This document shows, piece after piece, positions 1 through 7,885 of a stretch of 64,000 bases of DNA. The position numbers and the translations under genes are program-made. Origin of the DNA: Planctomycetaceae bacterium (GTDB lineage Bacteria > Planctomycetota > UBA1135 > GCA-002686595); assembly GCA_016125265.1 (NCBI GenBank), contig WGMC01000015.1, positions 1 to 64,000 of the forward strand. The letters run 5' to 3'. Below the pieces are notes generated by a model. It did not search any database. It was not told the DNA's origin and saw only the letters and a list, made by a program, of their open reading frames with translations. Numbering within the stretch: position 1 is the stretch's first letter; each line of letters starts with the position of its first letter.

Positions 1-456
1 CGAGCTTCGACGTGTACGCGAGCTTCGACGTGCACGCGATCACTCACTTGTGCGCGATCACTCACGTGTGCGCGATCACTCACGTGTGCGCGGGCGAGCG
101 TCGGCGCGTGCGCGCGCGGATGGGTCCGGGAGGGGCAACGCCCCGCGCGATCGTAGCCTGGGGCAACGCCACAGGTAGGGGGCAGAACCGACCCGGGCTG
201 AAGGCCCGGCCCATCGTGTATGCCGAGACCCACGTGCACGCGAGCTCCGACGTGCGCGCGAGCTCCGACGTGCACGCGATCACTCACTTGTGCGCGATCA
301 ATCACACGTGCGCGATCACTCACGTGTGCGCGGGCGAGCGTCGGCGCGTCCGCGCGCGGGTGTGTCCGGGAGGGGCAACGCCCCGCCCGATCGTAGCCTG
401 GGGCAACGCCCCAGGTTGGGGGTAGAACGCGGTCCGGGCTGAAGGCCCGGCCCATG
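1..456. repeat. Two direct copies of a 240-bp unit with 18-bp minisatellite and three-hairpin module
   Basis: Bases 1-216 recur at 241-456 with an exact 240-bp offset and about a dozen or more substitutions. Each copy starts with 18-bp subrepeats (variants of CGCGATCACTCACGTGTG, three per copy) and ends with a module of three hairpins: GGGGCAACGCCCC, CCTGGGGCAACGCCCCAGG and CCGGGCTGAAGGCCCGG. The same module occurs three more times at 21515-22052. The open frame running through the array (repeating A-I-T-H-V-C) looks like a by-product of the 18-bp period and not a gene. The array may continue upstream of the window. Confidence 0.85.
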
Positions 457-485
457 GTCTTGAGGGCCGGTGGCTTCGGAACGTC

Positions 486-3400
486 TCAGGCTAGGAGCTG
501 TTCCAAGTCCTGCCGTCGCAAGTTCGAGATCGATCCCGAGCGTTCGTCGAAGAGGCCCGCGACGAGTTCGCGTTTGCTCTGCTGGAGTTCGAGCACACGC
601 TCTTCGATCGTGTCGCGTGCGACCAGGCGATACGCCAGCACCGGGCGTGTGCGGCCGATGCGGTGCGCTCGGTCGATGGCCTGCGCTTCGACTGCCGGGT
701 TCCACCAGGGGTCGAGCAGGAAGACGTAGTCCGCGGCCGTCAAGTTGAGGCCCGTGCCGCCGGTCTTCAGGCTGACCAGGAAAACGGGGCAAGTGGGATC
801 GTTCTGGAAACGGTCCACCCGTTCCTTGCGATCGCGGGTTTGGCCGTCCAAGTACTCATAGGGAATGCCCGCGGCCTCGAGGCGCGATTCGGCGAGCGCG
901 AGGAAACTGGTGAATTGCGAGAACACCAGCGCCTTGTTGCCCTCGTTCGCGATCTCGCTCAGGCGCTCGAGCAGCTCGTCGAGTTTCGCGGAGCCGGCCT
1001 GCGACAGCTCCGGATCGATCAGCGCCTCGTGGCACGCACATTGGCGCAGGCGCAGCAGCGCCGTCAGCACCTGGAACTGGTTGCCCGGCGCCAGGGGATC
1101 GGGCGCATCGGCGCTGAGCAGCATCTTGCGGTAGTACTCGGCGAGCTGGTCGTAGGCCTTGCGTTGTTTGGGCAGGAGCTCGACGAAGATCGTCTGTTCG
1201 GTCTTCTCGGGCAACTCCGCCAGCACCTGAGCCTTGGTGCGGCGCAGGAAAAACGGCCGGATCGCGCGTGCGATGGCCTTCAGATTCTCCTCGCGCGAAC
1301 CCTCGCCCTGCGCGAGCAACCGCGTGAAGCCCTGCGCGCCGCCGAGCATCCCCGGGTTCAAGAACTCGAACAGCGACCAGAGGTCTTCCAAGCGGTTCTC
1401 GACGGGCGTGCCGGTCAGCGCGAGGCGCTGGCGCGCGTCGAGGAGGCGCGTGGCCTTGGCTACCAAACTGGTCGGGTTCTTGATCGCTTGGGCTTCGTCG
1501 AGCACGACCACGTCGAGCGGCTGCTTGCGCAGGCGTTCGATGTCGATGCGCAGCGTCGCGTACGTCGTGACGATCAGGTCCGAGCGCAGCGCGCTTTCGA
1601 AGTTGTGCCAGCGCTGGCCGCCGTGGTGCTCCGACAGAGTCAACTGCGGCGCGAACCGCCGCGCCTCGTCGATCCAGTTGAACAGCACCGAACGCGGCGC
1701 CACCACGAGGCTCGGCCGGTGCGGCTCCCCCGACTCGGCGCGCAGGCTGCGGCGGCGCTCCAGGAACGCCAGGACCTGCACGGTCTTGCCAAGACCCATG
1801 TCGTCCGCCAAACAGCCCCCGAGGCCGAGTGTCGTCAGGGCGTCGATCCAACCGAGTCCCTCGCGCTGGTAAGGCCGCAGTTCGCCGACGAGCCCCGCCG
1901 ATTCCGTCAGCGGTCGCGCGCGATCGAACGCGCGCAGCGACTCGCGCAGCTTTGCGAAGTCCGCGTCGACCGCTACGTCGAGGCGGTCGGCGAGCAAGGC
2001 GTCGAGCAACCACGCCTGCTGCTTCGGAAACCGCAGCGAACCCGGCTCGCCGCCCTGGCCCAACTCGAGCCAACCCCAGCGCTTGGCCCAATCGCCGGGC
2101 AGCAGCCCGAGGCGCCCATCCTTCAACTTCACCCAACCCTGGCCCTTGCGCAGCGACGCCAAGAGCGCGGGCAGTTCCACGTCTTCGCCGCCGTAGGACA
2201 CTTCGCCCTCGACGCCGAACCAATCCACGCCCGAGCGGATGCGCGCCCGGGCCTCGCCGGCGGCGGCCACACCCTTGCCCTCGAGTTCGACGCGCCAGCC
2301 CTCGGCCATCAGCGCTTCGGCCGCAGGTGCAAGGCGGCCGCGGTGCAAGATCGCGTGGTGAGTGCTGAGCTTGGCGTCCGCCGGCCGGAAACCCAGGTCG
2401 CTGAGGCGCTCGCCGGCGGCGCGTTCGAAGTCCATGTCGCGGCGCAGCACACCACTGCCCGTGTGCACGAACTCGCCCACCTCGTCGGCGGGCACGGACT
2501 GGTTCTGGTAGAGGAACTCGACACGCGCGTGCAGCCATTCGCGGCCCTGCGTGGGCGCGCCCGGGGGCGTGGATACGAACAGCGCCGGCAGCGGAGCGAC
2601 ACGTTCGGTGTGTTGGTCGAGTTCGCCGACGAGGCGTCCGCCGGCGTGGGCCGCGAGTTGCACGAGTGCGCCGGTGACGTCCTGCGCGGGCAGGGGCAGC
2701 GGACCGCCCTGGCACAACTCGAGGGCCAACTCGCGCGCGGACCCCCAATCGATTGGCGCGAGCTCGTCCTCGAACAACAGCCAACCGGCGCGCGCGATCA
2801 AGCGGGGCCCGTCGGTTGCGGGCAGCGCAGGCGCGCCGCCCAGCCCACCGCGCGCCGTGCGCCCGCGGCGGGCGCGCCACGGTGCCGCTGCGGCGCCCTG
2901 CGGACTCGCGAGTTCCCGGCGCTCGGCTCCGCGTACCAACTCGCCGACCAGTTCCTGCCGGCCGTCCCGCTCGCGCACACGAGCTTCGAAGCGCCACGGA
3001 TCGAGCGAAACCCTCAAAGGCAGGAGCGCTCCGTCAGCCTCGCGCCGCATCACGTTGTTCGAAGCTTGCAGCAACGGCGCCAACACACGCAGAGTGGCCT
3101 CGTCGAGGGCGCGGCTGCGGCTTCCCGAACCCGTGGACCGCGCGCCGGCGGACCAACTCTCCTCCGCGTCGCCGCGGTGGATCCAGCCGAGGATCTCGCG
3201 GTCCAGCGACGCGCCGGCGTAGCGCCGCTCCGCATCGGTGAGCGGCTTCCAGGCCCCCATGCCCCCGTCCGGGCGCTGGCGGCGTCCGAGCGCCTCCATG
3301 TGCACCTGTCCCGTCGCGCCGAGGTCCTGCTCCACGACGGCGAAGCCCAACTCGAGGTCGCGGCCGGTCCATGCCGCGAGGACCGGAGGTGTGTTGAGTT

Positions 3401-3827
3401 CGCCGCTGACACGCAGTCCGCTCACGCGCTGTTCGAACTCGCGGCGCTCCTCCTCTTCCCGTTCGAGCGGTGTGAGTTCCGTCTCGTCGGGCTCGTGCAG
3501 CCAGCCGCGCGCCTCCATTTCGAGCAGCACCGCGAATGCGTGTTTGCACTCGCGTTCGGTGCGGAACGCCGGGCACGTGCAGCCCATCGACAGCGCGCCC
3601 TCCTCGGTCAGCTCGAGCACCACGTCGTAGGGCACACCGCCGACCACACGCGCTTCGACGCGGCCCCGCTTGCGCTCGATCGTGGCGACCAGCCCGCTCG
3701 TCCAGTAACTGCGCCCGCGGCTGCGCGAATTGGGCGAAAAGGCGCGCCAGAAGCCGCGGGAGGGCTCCTTCGCGTACGGATCTTCGCTCGCGGCGGATTT
3801 GGGGCGGATCGGGTCGTAAGGGGACAT
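486..3827 (-). CDS. SWIM zinc-finger SNF2-family DNA helicase/translocase
   Basis: A 1113-residue cytoplasmic ATP-dependent DNA translocase of the SNF2/RapA group. The N-terminus carries a SWIM zinc finger (Cys83, Cys85, Cys94, His96, spaced CxCx8CxH). A long middle region has no motif I recognise. The C-terminal half is a full helicase core: motif I DMGLGKT at about 676-682, motif II DEAQ at about 777-780, LTGTPVENRL (motif III), and near the end SLKTGGTGLNLT and the arginine-finger motif QAIDRAHRIGR. Length and order match bacterial SWIM-SNF2 proteins, which are usually assigned to DNA repair or transcription recycling; the exact role is not shown here. The ATG at 3827 is followed directly by coding-like sequence. 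It stands alone, with the next minus-strand gene ending 69 bp upstream. Confidence 0.95.
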   Translation of the reverse strand: MSPYDPIRPKSAASEDPYAKEPSRGFWRAFSPNSRSRGRSYWTSGLVATIERKRGRVEARVVGGVPYDVVLELTEEGALSMGCTCPAFRTERECKHAFAVLLEMEARGWLHEPDETELTPLEREEEERREFEQRVSGLRVSGELNTPPVLAAWTGRDLELGFAVVEQDLGATGQVHMEALGRRQRPDGGMGAWKPLTDAERRYAGASLDREILGWIHRGDAEESWSAGARSTGSGSRSRALDEATLRVLAPLLQASNNVMRREADGALLPLRVSLDPWRFEARVRERDGRQELVGELVRGAERRELASPQGAAAAPWRARRGRTARGGLGGAPALPATDGPRLIARAGWLLFEDELAPIDWGSARELALELCQGGPLPLPAQDVTGALVQLAAHAGGRLVGELDQHTERVAPLPALFVSTPPGAPTQGREWLHARVEFLYQNQSVPADEVGEFVHTGSGVLRRDMDFERAAGERLSDLGFRPADAKLSTHHAILHRGRLAPAAEALMAEGWRVELEGKGVAAAGEARARIRSGVDWFGVEGEVSYGGEDVELPALLASLRKGQGWVKLKDGRLGLLPGDWAKRWGWLELGQGGEPGSLRFPKQQAWLLDALLADRLDVAVDADFAKLRESLRAFDRARPLTESAGLVGELRPYQREGLGWIDALTTLGLGGCLADDMGLGKTVQVLAFLERRRSLRAESGEPHRPSLVVAPRSVLFNWIDEARRFAPQLTLSEHHGGQRWHNFESALRSDLIVTTYATLRIDIERLRKQPLDVVVLDEAQAIKNPTSLVAKATRLLDARQRLALTGTPVENRLEDLWSLFEFLNPGMLGGAQGFTRLLAQGEGSREENLKAIARAIRPFFLRRTKAQVLAELPEKTEQTIFVELLPKQRKAYDQLAEYYRKMLLSADAPDPLAPGNQFQVLTALLRLRQCACHEALIDPELSQAGSAKLDELLERLSEIANEGNKALVFSQFTSFLALAESRLEAAGIPYEYLDGQTRDRKERVDRFQNDPTCPVFLVSLKTGGTGLNLTAADYVFLLDPWWNPAVEAQAIDRAHRIGRTRPVLAYRLVARDTIEERVLELQQSKRELVAGLFDERSGSISNLRRQDLEQLLA

Positions 3828-3895
3828 GGGCGCGCCGGTCCCGCCGGAAGCGGGGGGACAAGCCTAGCAGGTCCGGGCGCCCGGGCCGTTGCTCG

Positions 3896-5287
3896 TCAGG
3901 CGGCTTCGCTCGCGGGCGCGCCGTCCGCGTCCTGTTCGAGCGCGAGGATCAGGCCCTCGAGGCAGCGGCTGTCGACCTCGACACCGCTCATCTCCTGCAG
4001 GATCCCCAACGCGCGGCGCTCCGTATGCGCCTTGCGGTGCGGGCGGTCGGAACGGAGCGCGTCGAAAATGTGCGCGCACGCCACGATGCGCGCCTCGAGG
4101 CCGATCTCCTGCCCCTTGAGGCCCTTCGGATACCCGCTGCCGTCCAAGTGTTCGAAGAGGGCCCCGGTCGTCGCCGACAGTTTCTGGAACGGGTCGATGC
4201 GCTCCAGGATGGCCGCGGTGAACGTCGGATGCACGCGCACGGACTCCCATTCGTGGGGTTCGAGTGCCGACGGTTTGTCCAAAATGGCGCCGCTGACCGC
4301 GAGCTTGCCCAAATCGTGCAAGGAAGCGCTGCGCGCCAGCCATCGCAATCTTTCGCGCGGCAGGCCGAGCATCTCGCCGATGCGCAGGCTGTAGTGCGCC
4401 ACACGTTCGGAATGGCCGGCCGTGTAGGAGCTCTTGTTGTCGATGATGCGGCCGAACGCGCGCGCGATCGTGTCGAACTGGGCATCGCGGCGGCCAGCCT
4501 GCGCCGCTTCGGGCAAGAGCAAAAGGAGGCGTTCTTCGAGCCCATCCTGGGCCAGCCCGGCCAGCAGGTCCTCGCGTTCGGCGAGGTCCACGAGCTTTTG
4601 GACGAGCGACGGATCGAAACGACGCCCCGATTCGGCCCGCGCCAGACCGAGGGCGGCTTTCAGACCGCGGCACTCGCGCCGCCGTTCCACCGCCTGCACG
4701 AGGGCGGCGATGCGCGCGCCAACGGGAATGCTGTCCGCCGCGAGGCCCTCCGGTCGCCCGCGTCCGTCCCAGCGCTCGTCGATGCCGACTTGCACGTCGT
4801 GACCGCCTGGGCCGAGGTCCAGCTCCGCCGCGATCGCCGCCGCCTGGGCCCGCCGCGCCGCGGCCAGCCCGTCGCCGATGGCCCTCCCGCGGAAAGCCAG
4901 CGCGAGCAGCCGACCGAGTCGCCAGCCGATGCCACTCGCCCCCGCGCCGCGCCCGAACAAGAAGCCGAGCCCCGCGGCGGCCCCGCCGGGGAGCTCCCGC
5001 CCCACCGCGCGGCCCACCAGGTACGGCTCGTGCCCGAACCACTGCCCGAGGCGCTCGCTGTTCGCCGTGCAGCCCGCGTCCTTCAGTAGGAGTCCAAAGA
5101 CCAGCTCCTGCTGCTCGCCCTGGGCCAGCCCGACCTCGCGCCCGAGCCGCGCCCCGAGCCAAGCGCACCGCAGCGCATGCCCCGCCGGTTCGCCCGAGGT
5201 CCAATCGAGCGCAAAACTGAGGGCACAAAGCACCTCGCCCAACGAGGGATTGCGAGCCGCAGGGGCTCCAGCGAGGGGTTCGTTCAT
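3896..5287 (-). CDS. Tandem HD / degenerate HD-GYP domain protein
   Basis: About 463 residues. The C-terminal half aligns with HD-GYP phosphodiesterases, which split cyclic-di-GMP: GHSERVAHYSLRIGEML, HDLGKL, VHPTFTAAIL and DGSGYP are all present. However, the HHE triplet before DGSGYP reads L-F-E, and the later metal Asp in the usual D-x-x-DAL reads H-I-F-DAL. Three of the usual metal ligands are therefore missing, while the HD pair and the HP histidine remain. The N-terminal half (HALRCAWLGARLG, LLLKDAGC) resembles the divergent first HD domain of tandem-HD regulators. I placed the start at ATG 5287 (MNEPLAGAP) because the frame upstream is low-complexity. It may be an HD hydrolase with another substrate, or a binding-only protein. 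It ends 69 bp before the helicase start, on the same strand. Confidence 0.85.
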   Translation of the reverse strand: MNEPLAGAPAARNPSLGEVLCALSFALDWTSGEPAGHALRCAWLGARLGREVGLAQGEQQELVFGLLLKDAGCTANSERLGQWFGHEPYLVGRAVGRELPGGAAAGLGFLFGRGAGASGIGWRLGRLLALAFRGRAIGDGLAAARRAQAAAIAAELDLGPGGHDVQVGIDERWDGRGRPEGLAADSIPVGARIAALVQAVERRRECRGLKAALGLARAESGRRFDPSLVQKLVDLAEREDLLAGLAQDGLEERLLLLLPEAAQAGRRDAQFDTIARAFGRIIDNKSSYTAGHSERVAHYSLRIGEMLGLPRERLRWLARSASLHDLGKLAVSGAILDKPSALEPHEWESVRVHPTFTAAILERIDPFQKLSATTGALFEHLDGSGYPKGLKGQEIGLEARIVACAHIFDALRSDRPHRKAHTERRALGILQEMSGVEVDSRCLEGLILALEQDADGAPASEAA

Positions 5288-5439
5288 GGCGACAACGGGC
5301 TCGGCCAAGCCCCACCCCCCTTCGCCCCCGGGCCCGCCGGTTCTTGAGCCGACTTGCAGCGGCCGATGCGGGGCCCAAGAACGCACGATCTGGGGCCCGA
5401 AGTCACGGGCGTTCACTTACGCAAGAAAGTCTCCACGCC

Positions 5440-6014
5440 GCAGCGACGCGCGGGCCAGGTGCGCGGGCCGGGTGCGCGGGCCGGGTGCGCGGGCCTCCAG
5501 GCCCGCCTTGGAGCGCGCCCCATCCCCCCCCGCACCCCATCCCAAACGCGTCCTGTAGGGGCGCGGCCCCGTCCGCGCCCAAGGGGAAATGCACCGCGCC
5601 CCAAGGCGGGCCAGGAGGCCCGCGTACCCGGCTCGCTGCGCCAAGGATCGACACTGCGCCTGGGAGAGACGCGGCGAAGCCGACGCAGCGACGAAGTCCG
5701 CGGCGCGACGAAGTTCGCGGCGTGGCGAAGTTCGCGGCGTGGCGAAGCCATCTCGACGCGCCCCTTGGACGCGGACGGAGCCGCGCCCCTACAGAACGGG
5801 ATCGAACTCCCAGTGTCGCGGGCATGTCCCTGCGCAAGAACGTCCCCGAACCACCGCAGCACACGATTCGAGCGCGCGGGCCGGGTGCGCGGGCCGGGTG
5901 CGCGGGCCGGGTGCGCGGGCCTCCAGGCCCGCCTTGGAGCGCGCCCCATCCCCCCCCCCCGCACCCCACCCCAAACGCGTCCTGTAGGGGCGCGGCCCCG
6001 TCCGCGCCCAAGGA
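5440..6014. repeat. Repeat block: two direct copies of a GC-rich unit plus one inverted copy
   Basis: There is no gene between 5288 and 6025. A unit of roughly 130-140 bp occurs at about 5451-5585 and again at about 5872-6013. It contains several GCGCGGGCCGGGT steps, the hairpin GGGCCTCCAGGCCC, a long C-run and TAGGGGCGCGGCCCC. A shorter inverted copy of the last part lies at about 5762-5800. Between the copies, 5685-5755 holds a short tandem array of variants of GCGACGAAGTTCGCGGC. Copy number of the GCGCGGGCCGGGT step differs between the two units (about two against three), which suggests slippage. Bases 5288-5439 show nothing I can name. Confidence 0.8.
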
Positions 6015-6025
6015 GAACACTCCCC

Positions 6026-6808
6026 TCAGAGCTGCCCCGTCCGCCGCAACCGGACGAGCTGCGCCGTCACGCTGATCGCGATCTCTTCGTGGGTGCGGGC
6101 GCCGATGTCGAGGCCCATCGGGCTCTGCACACGCTCGAGCCACGGGCGCGGTACGCCGCGCGATTCCAGTTGCGCGAAGAGCTGCGCCCGTTTCGCGCGG
6201 CTGCCGATCATGCCGAGGTAGCGCGGGCGGCACGATTGGGAGAAGAGTTCGTAGAGGATCTCGCCGTCATCTTGGTGCCCACGCGTCACGACAATCAGGA
6301 AGTGGTCCTCGGCGGGTGCGATGCGGCGCACTTGTTCGGCGAACTCGGCGTGCACGGTGGTCGCGGCGTCCGGGTGGCGTTCGGGCGAAGCGAAGGATTC
6401 GCGGTCGTCGCCGACACTCACGCAGAAACCGACGGCGGCGGCGAAGCGCGCGATCGCGCCCGACACGTGCCCCCCGCCGAAGATGTGCAACTTGGGTTCG
6501 GTGATCGGCTCCACGTAGACCTGCACCTTGCCTCCACACAGGAGGCCGCTGTCGGGATAGTCCCGTTCGTTCAGGGAAAACTCGAGCATGCGCGGGCGCT
6601 CGTCCTTCATCGCCGCCATGGCTGCCTCGTGCACTTCGGCCTCGAGGCACCCACCGCCCACCGAACCCGCAAAGCTGCCGTCGTCGCGCACGAGCATCTT
6701 CATCATCGCCTTGCCCGGGGTCGAACCCTGGGTTGCGACGATCGTGCAGAGCGCACACGCGCGTCCCGCGCGCTGCAAGCGCACGACCTCCTCGAAGACG
6801 TCCGTCAC
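6026..6808 (-). CDS. xdhC: XdhC/CoxI-family molybdenum cofactor insertion protein
   Basis: A 260-residue protein of the XdhC family, which binds molybdenum cofactor, helps sulfurate it and hands it to xanthine-dehydrogenase-type enzymes. The N-terminal XdhC_CoxI domain shows TQGSTPGKAMMKML and GGGCLEAEV. The C-terminal Rossmann domain shows HIFGGGHVSGAI, VVTRGHQDDGEIL and LGMIGSRAKR. The start is GTG 6808: it forms a GTGA overlap with the TGA of the DJ-1-like gene upstream, and the longer frame back to 6946 would lie inside that gene. The overlap implies translational coupling. No molybdoenzyme subunits are in this window. Confidence 0.93.
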   Translation of the reverse strand: MTDVFEEVVRLQRAGRACALCTIVATQGSTPGKAMMKMLVRDDGSFAGSVGGGCLEAEVHEAAMAAMKDERPRMLEFSLNERDYPDSGLLCGGKVQVYVEPITEPKLHIFGGGHVSGAIARFAAAVGFCVSVGDDRESFASPERHPDAATTVHAEFAEQVRRIAPAEDHFLIVVTRGHQDDGEILYELFSQSCRPRYLGMIGSRAKRAQLFAQLESRGVPRPWLERVQSPMGLDIGARTHEEIAISVTAQLVRLRRTGQL

Positions 6809-7392
6809 TTCGGTGTGTGCCCCGTGTGCACGATGCCGGCCGCGATTTCGTTCGCCTTGGCCGGAGACACCCACGCAGCCACGAGCGCGAGCGCAAACTC
6901 GACCGCCGTGCCGGCACCCTGGCTGGTGAGCACATTGCCGCTCCACACGACCCGCCGATCCGCGATGACCTTGGCCCCACCCAACTCCTTGCGGGCGCTC
7001 GCGTGGCTCGTGGCCTCGCGCCCCTCGAGCACCCCCACACGCGCCAACACGAGCGGCGCCGCACAGATCGCCGCCAACGGCCGCCCCTCTTCAGCCAGCC
7101 GCCGGACCAGGGCCAAGAGCCGCGCATCCTCCCCCATCCGCCGCGTGCCCGGCCCACCGGGCAACACCACGGCGGTGATCGACGCCAGATCGACCTCCTC
7201 CCAATCCACATCCGGCGCGATGGCGATGCCGTGGGAGCCCTCGATCGGCCCCCGCCCCTTCGGCAAACCCGCCGTGACGACGTCGATGTCGGCGCGCCGC
7301 AGAATGTCCACGACTGCGACAAACTCGATCTCCTCGAACCCCGGACTGAGGGGCACGAGCACACGAACTTTCGGGTTGGCTTCCATGAGCAC
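6805..7392 (-). CDS. DJ-1/PfpI (YajL-like) family protein
   Basis: A 195-residue class I glutamine-amidotransferase-like protein of the DJ-1/YajL/ThiJ branch. It has the family pattern FEEIEFV near the N-terminus with the conserved glutamate, VVLPGGPG, and the nucleophile elbow AAICAAP with its cysteine. SQGAGTAVEFAL, which usually follows in DJ-1 homologues, is present too. Members act as redox-sensitive chaperones or glyoxalase-type enzymes; the assignment here goes no further than the family. ATG 7392 and ATG 7386 are both possible starts. Its stop codon overlaps the xdhC start, so the two are one transcription unit. Confidence 0.92.
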   Translation of the reverse strand: MLMEANPKVRVLVPLSPGFEEIEFVAVVDILRRADIDVVTAGLPKGRGPIEGSHGIAIAPDVDWEEVDLASITAVVLPGGPGTRRMGEDARLLALVRRLAEEGRPLAAICAAPLVLARVGVLEGREATSHASARKELGGAKVIADRRVVWSGNVLTSQGAGTAVEFALALVAAWVSPAKANEIAAGIVHTGHTPK

Positions 7393-7724
7393 ATCCGGCC
7401 GAGGGGCTCGGCGCGCCCCTAGTGTAGGCGAGCCCGCCGCCCCACCGACTCACCTACGCCGGTACCGGCTGGCGGGCAGCCGCAAACGGATTGCGCAGGA
7501 CCGGCCGCACCCTGAGACGGGCTCCCCCGGGCCGAGGCAAGGCTCTCAGTTCCACCGTCCTGTCGCTGGCGCGCGCACGAACCTTCAATCTTCTTGAACC
7601 TTCTTGCGGCGGGCCCAATCCGAACGGCCGCCACCACCGGGGCGCCTCCTCACGGGCTCGAATCGCTGACGGCAAACCAGCGGCGGCGCGGGTCCCAGCT
7701 CTGGACCAGTTCATCGGTGCCGCC
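7393..7724. other. Non-coding stretch
   Basis: About 330 bp upstream of the DJ-1-like gene. The frames here have no family resemblance and a codon pattern that looks like chance. A CTTCTTGAACCTTCTTG direct duplication (CTTCTTGAAC/CTTCTTGCGG) sits near 7588-7606. I see no promoter I would trust. Confidence 0.4.
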
Positions 7725-7859
7725 TCACGCCCACACCGTGCAATGCAGCTCCGCCTGGGCCAGCATCCTCTTGCGTGCCGCCTCCTGCAATTGGGGCGGG
7801 TAGCCACGCTGGTTCAGGATTTGATTCACGACAACCTTGATCTTCGCGGGGGCTCTCGC
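7725..7859 (-). pseudogene. Remnant of the C-terminus of a type I restriction enzyme HsdR subunit
   Basis: Read on the minus strand, the last 40 or so codons before the stop at 7725 give KIKVVVNQILNQRGYPP followed by a helix ending MLAQAEL. This matches the characteristic tail of HsdR subunits (a basic V/I-rich strand, then R-x-x-GYPP-D/Q-x-x-x-x-A, then V/M-L-x-Q-AEL). Upstream, in the same frame, the translation loses all resemblance to HsdR and runs antisense into the modular gene that starts at 7886. It therefore looks like a deletion or insertion remnant, with the rest of the restriction gene replaced. The call rests on one short motif and is by eye. Confidence 0.55.
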
Positions 7860-7885
7860 GGTCGCCGGGTATCCTGCGAGTCGCC

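Noticed and set aside
12..425. 137-residue plus-strand frame over the first repeat array
   Set aside because: Its amino-acid repeats simply follow the 18-bp DNA period; the frame includes the hairpin module and has no start context or family.
1..456. Possible CRISPR array
   Set aside because: Units are contiguous or 240 bp apart with no unique spacers of even length, and there are no cas genes.
663..4394. 1243-residue plus-strand frame opposite the SNF2 helicase
   Set aside because: Antisense shadow of a clear gene; Arg/Ala/Gln-rich and without domain motifs.
5403..6233. 276-residue minus-strand frame over the second repeat block
   Set aside because: Built mainly from the repeats and an out-of-frame part of xdhC; no family resemblance.
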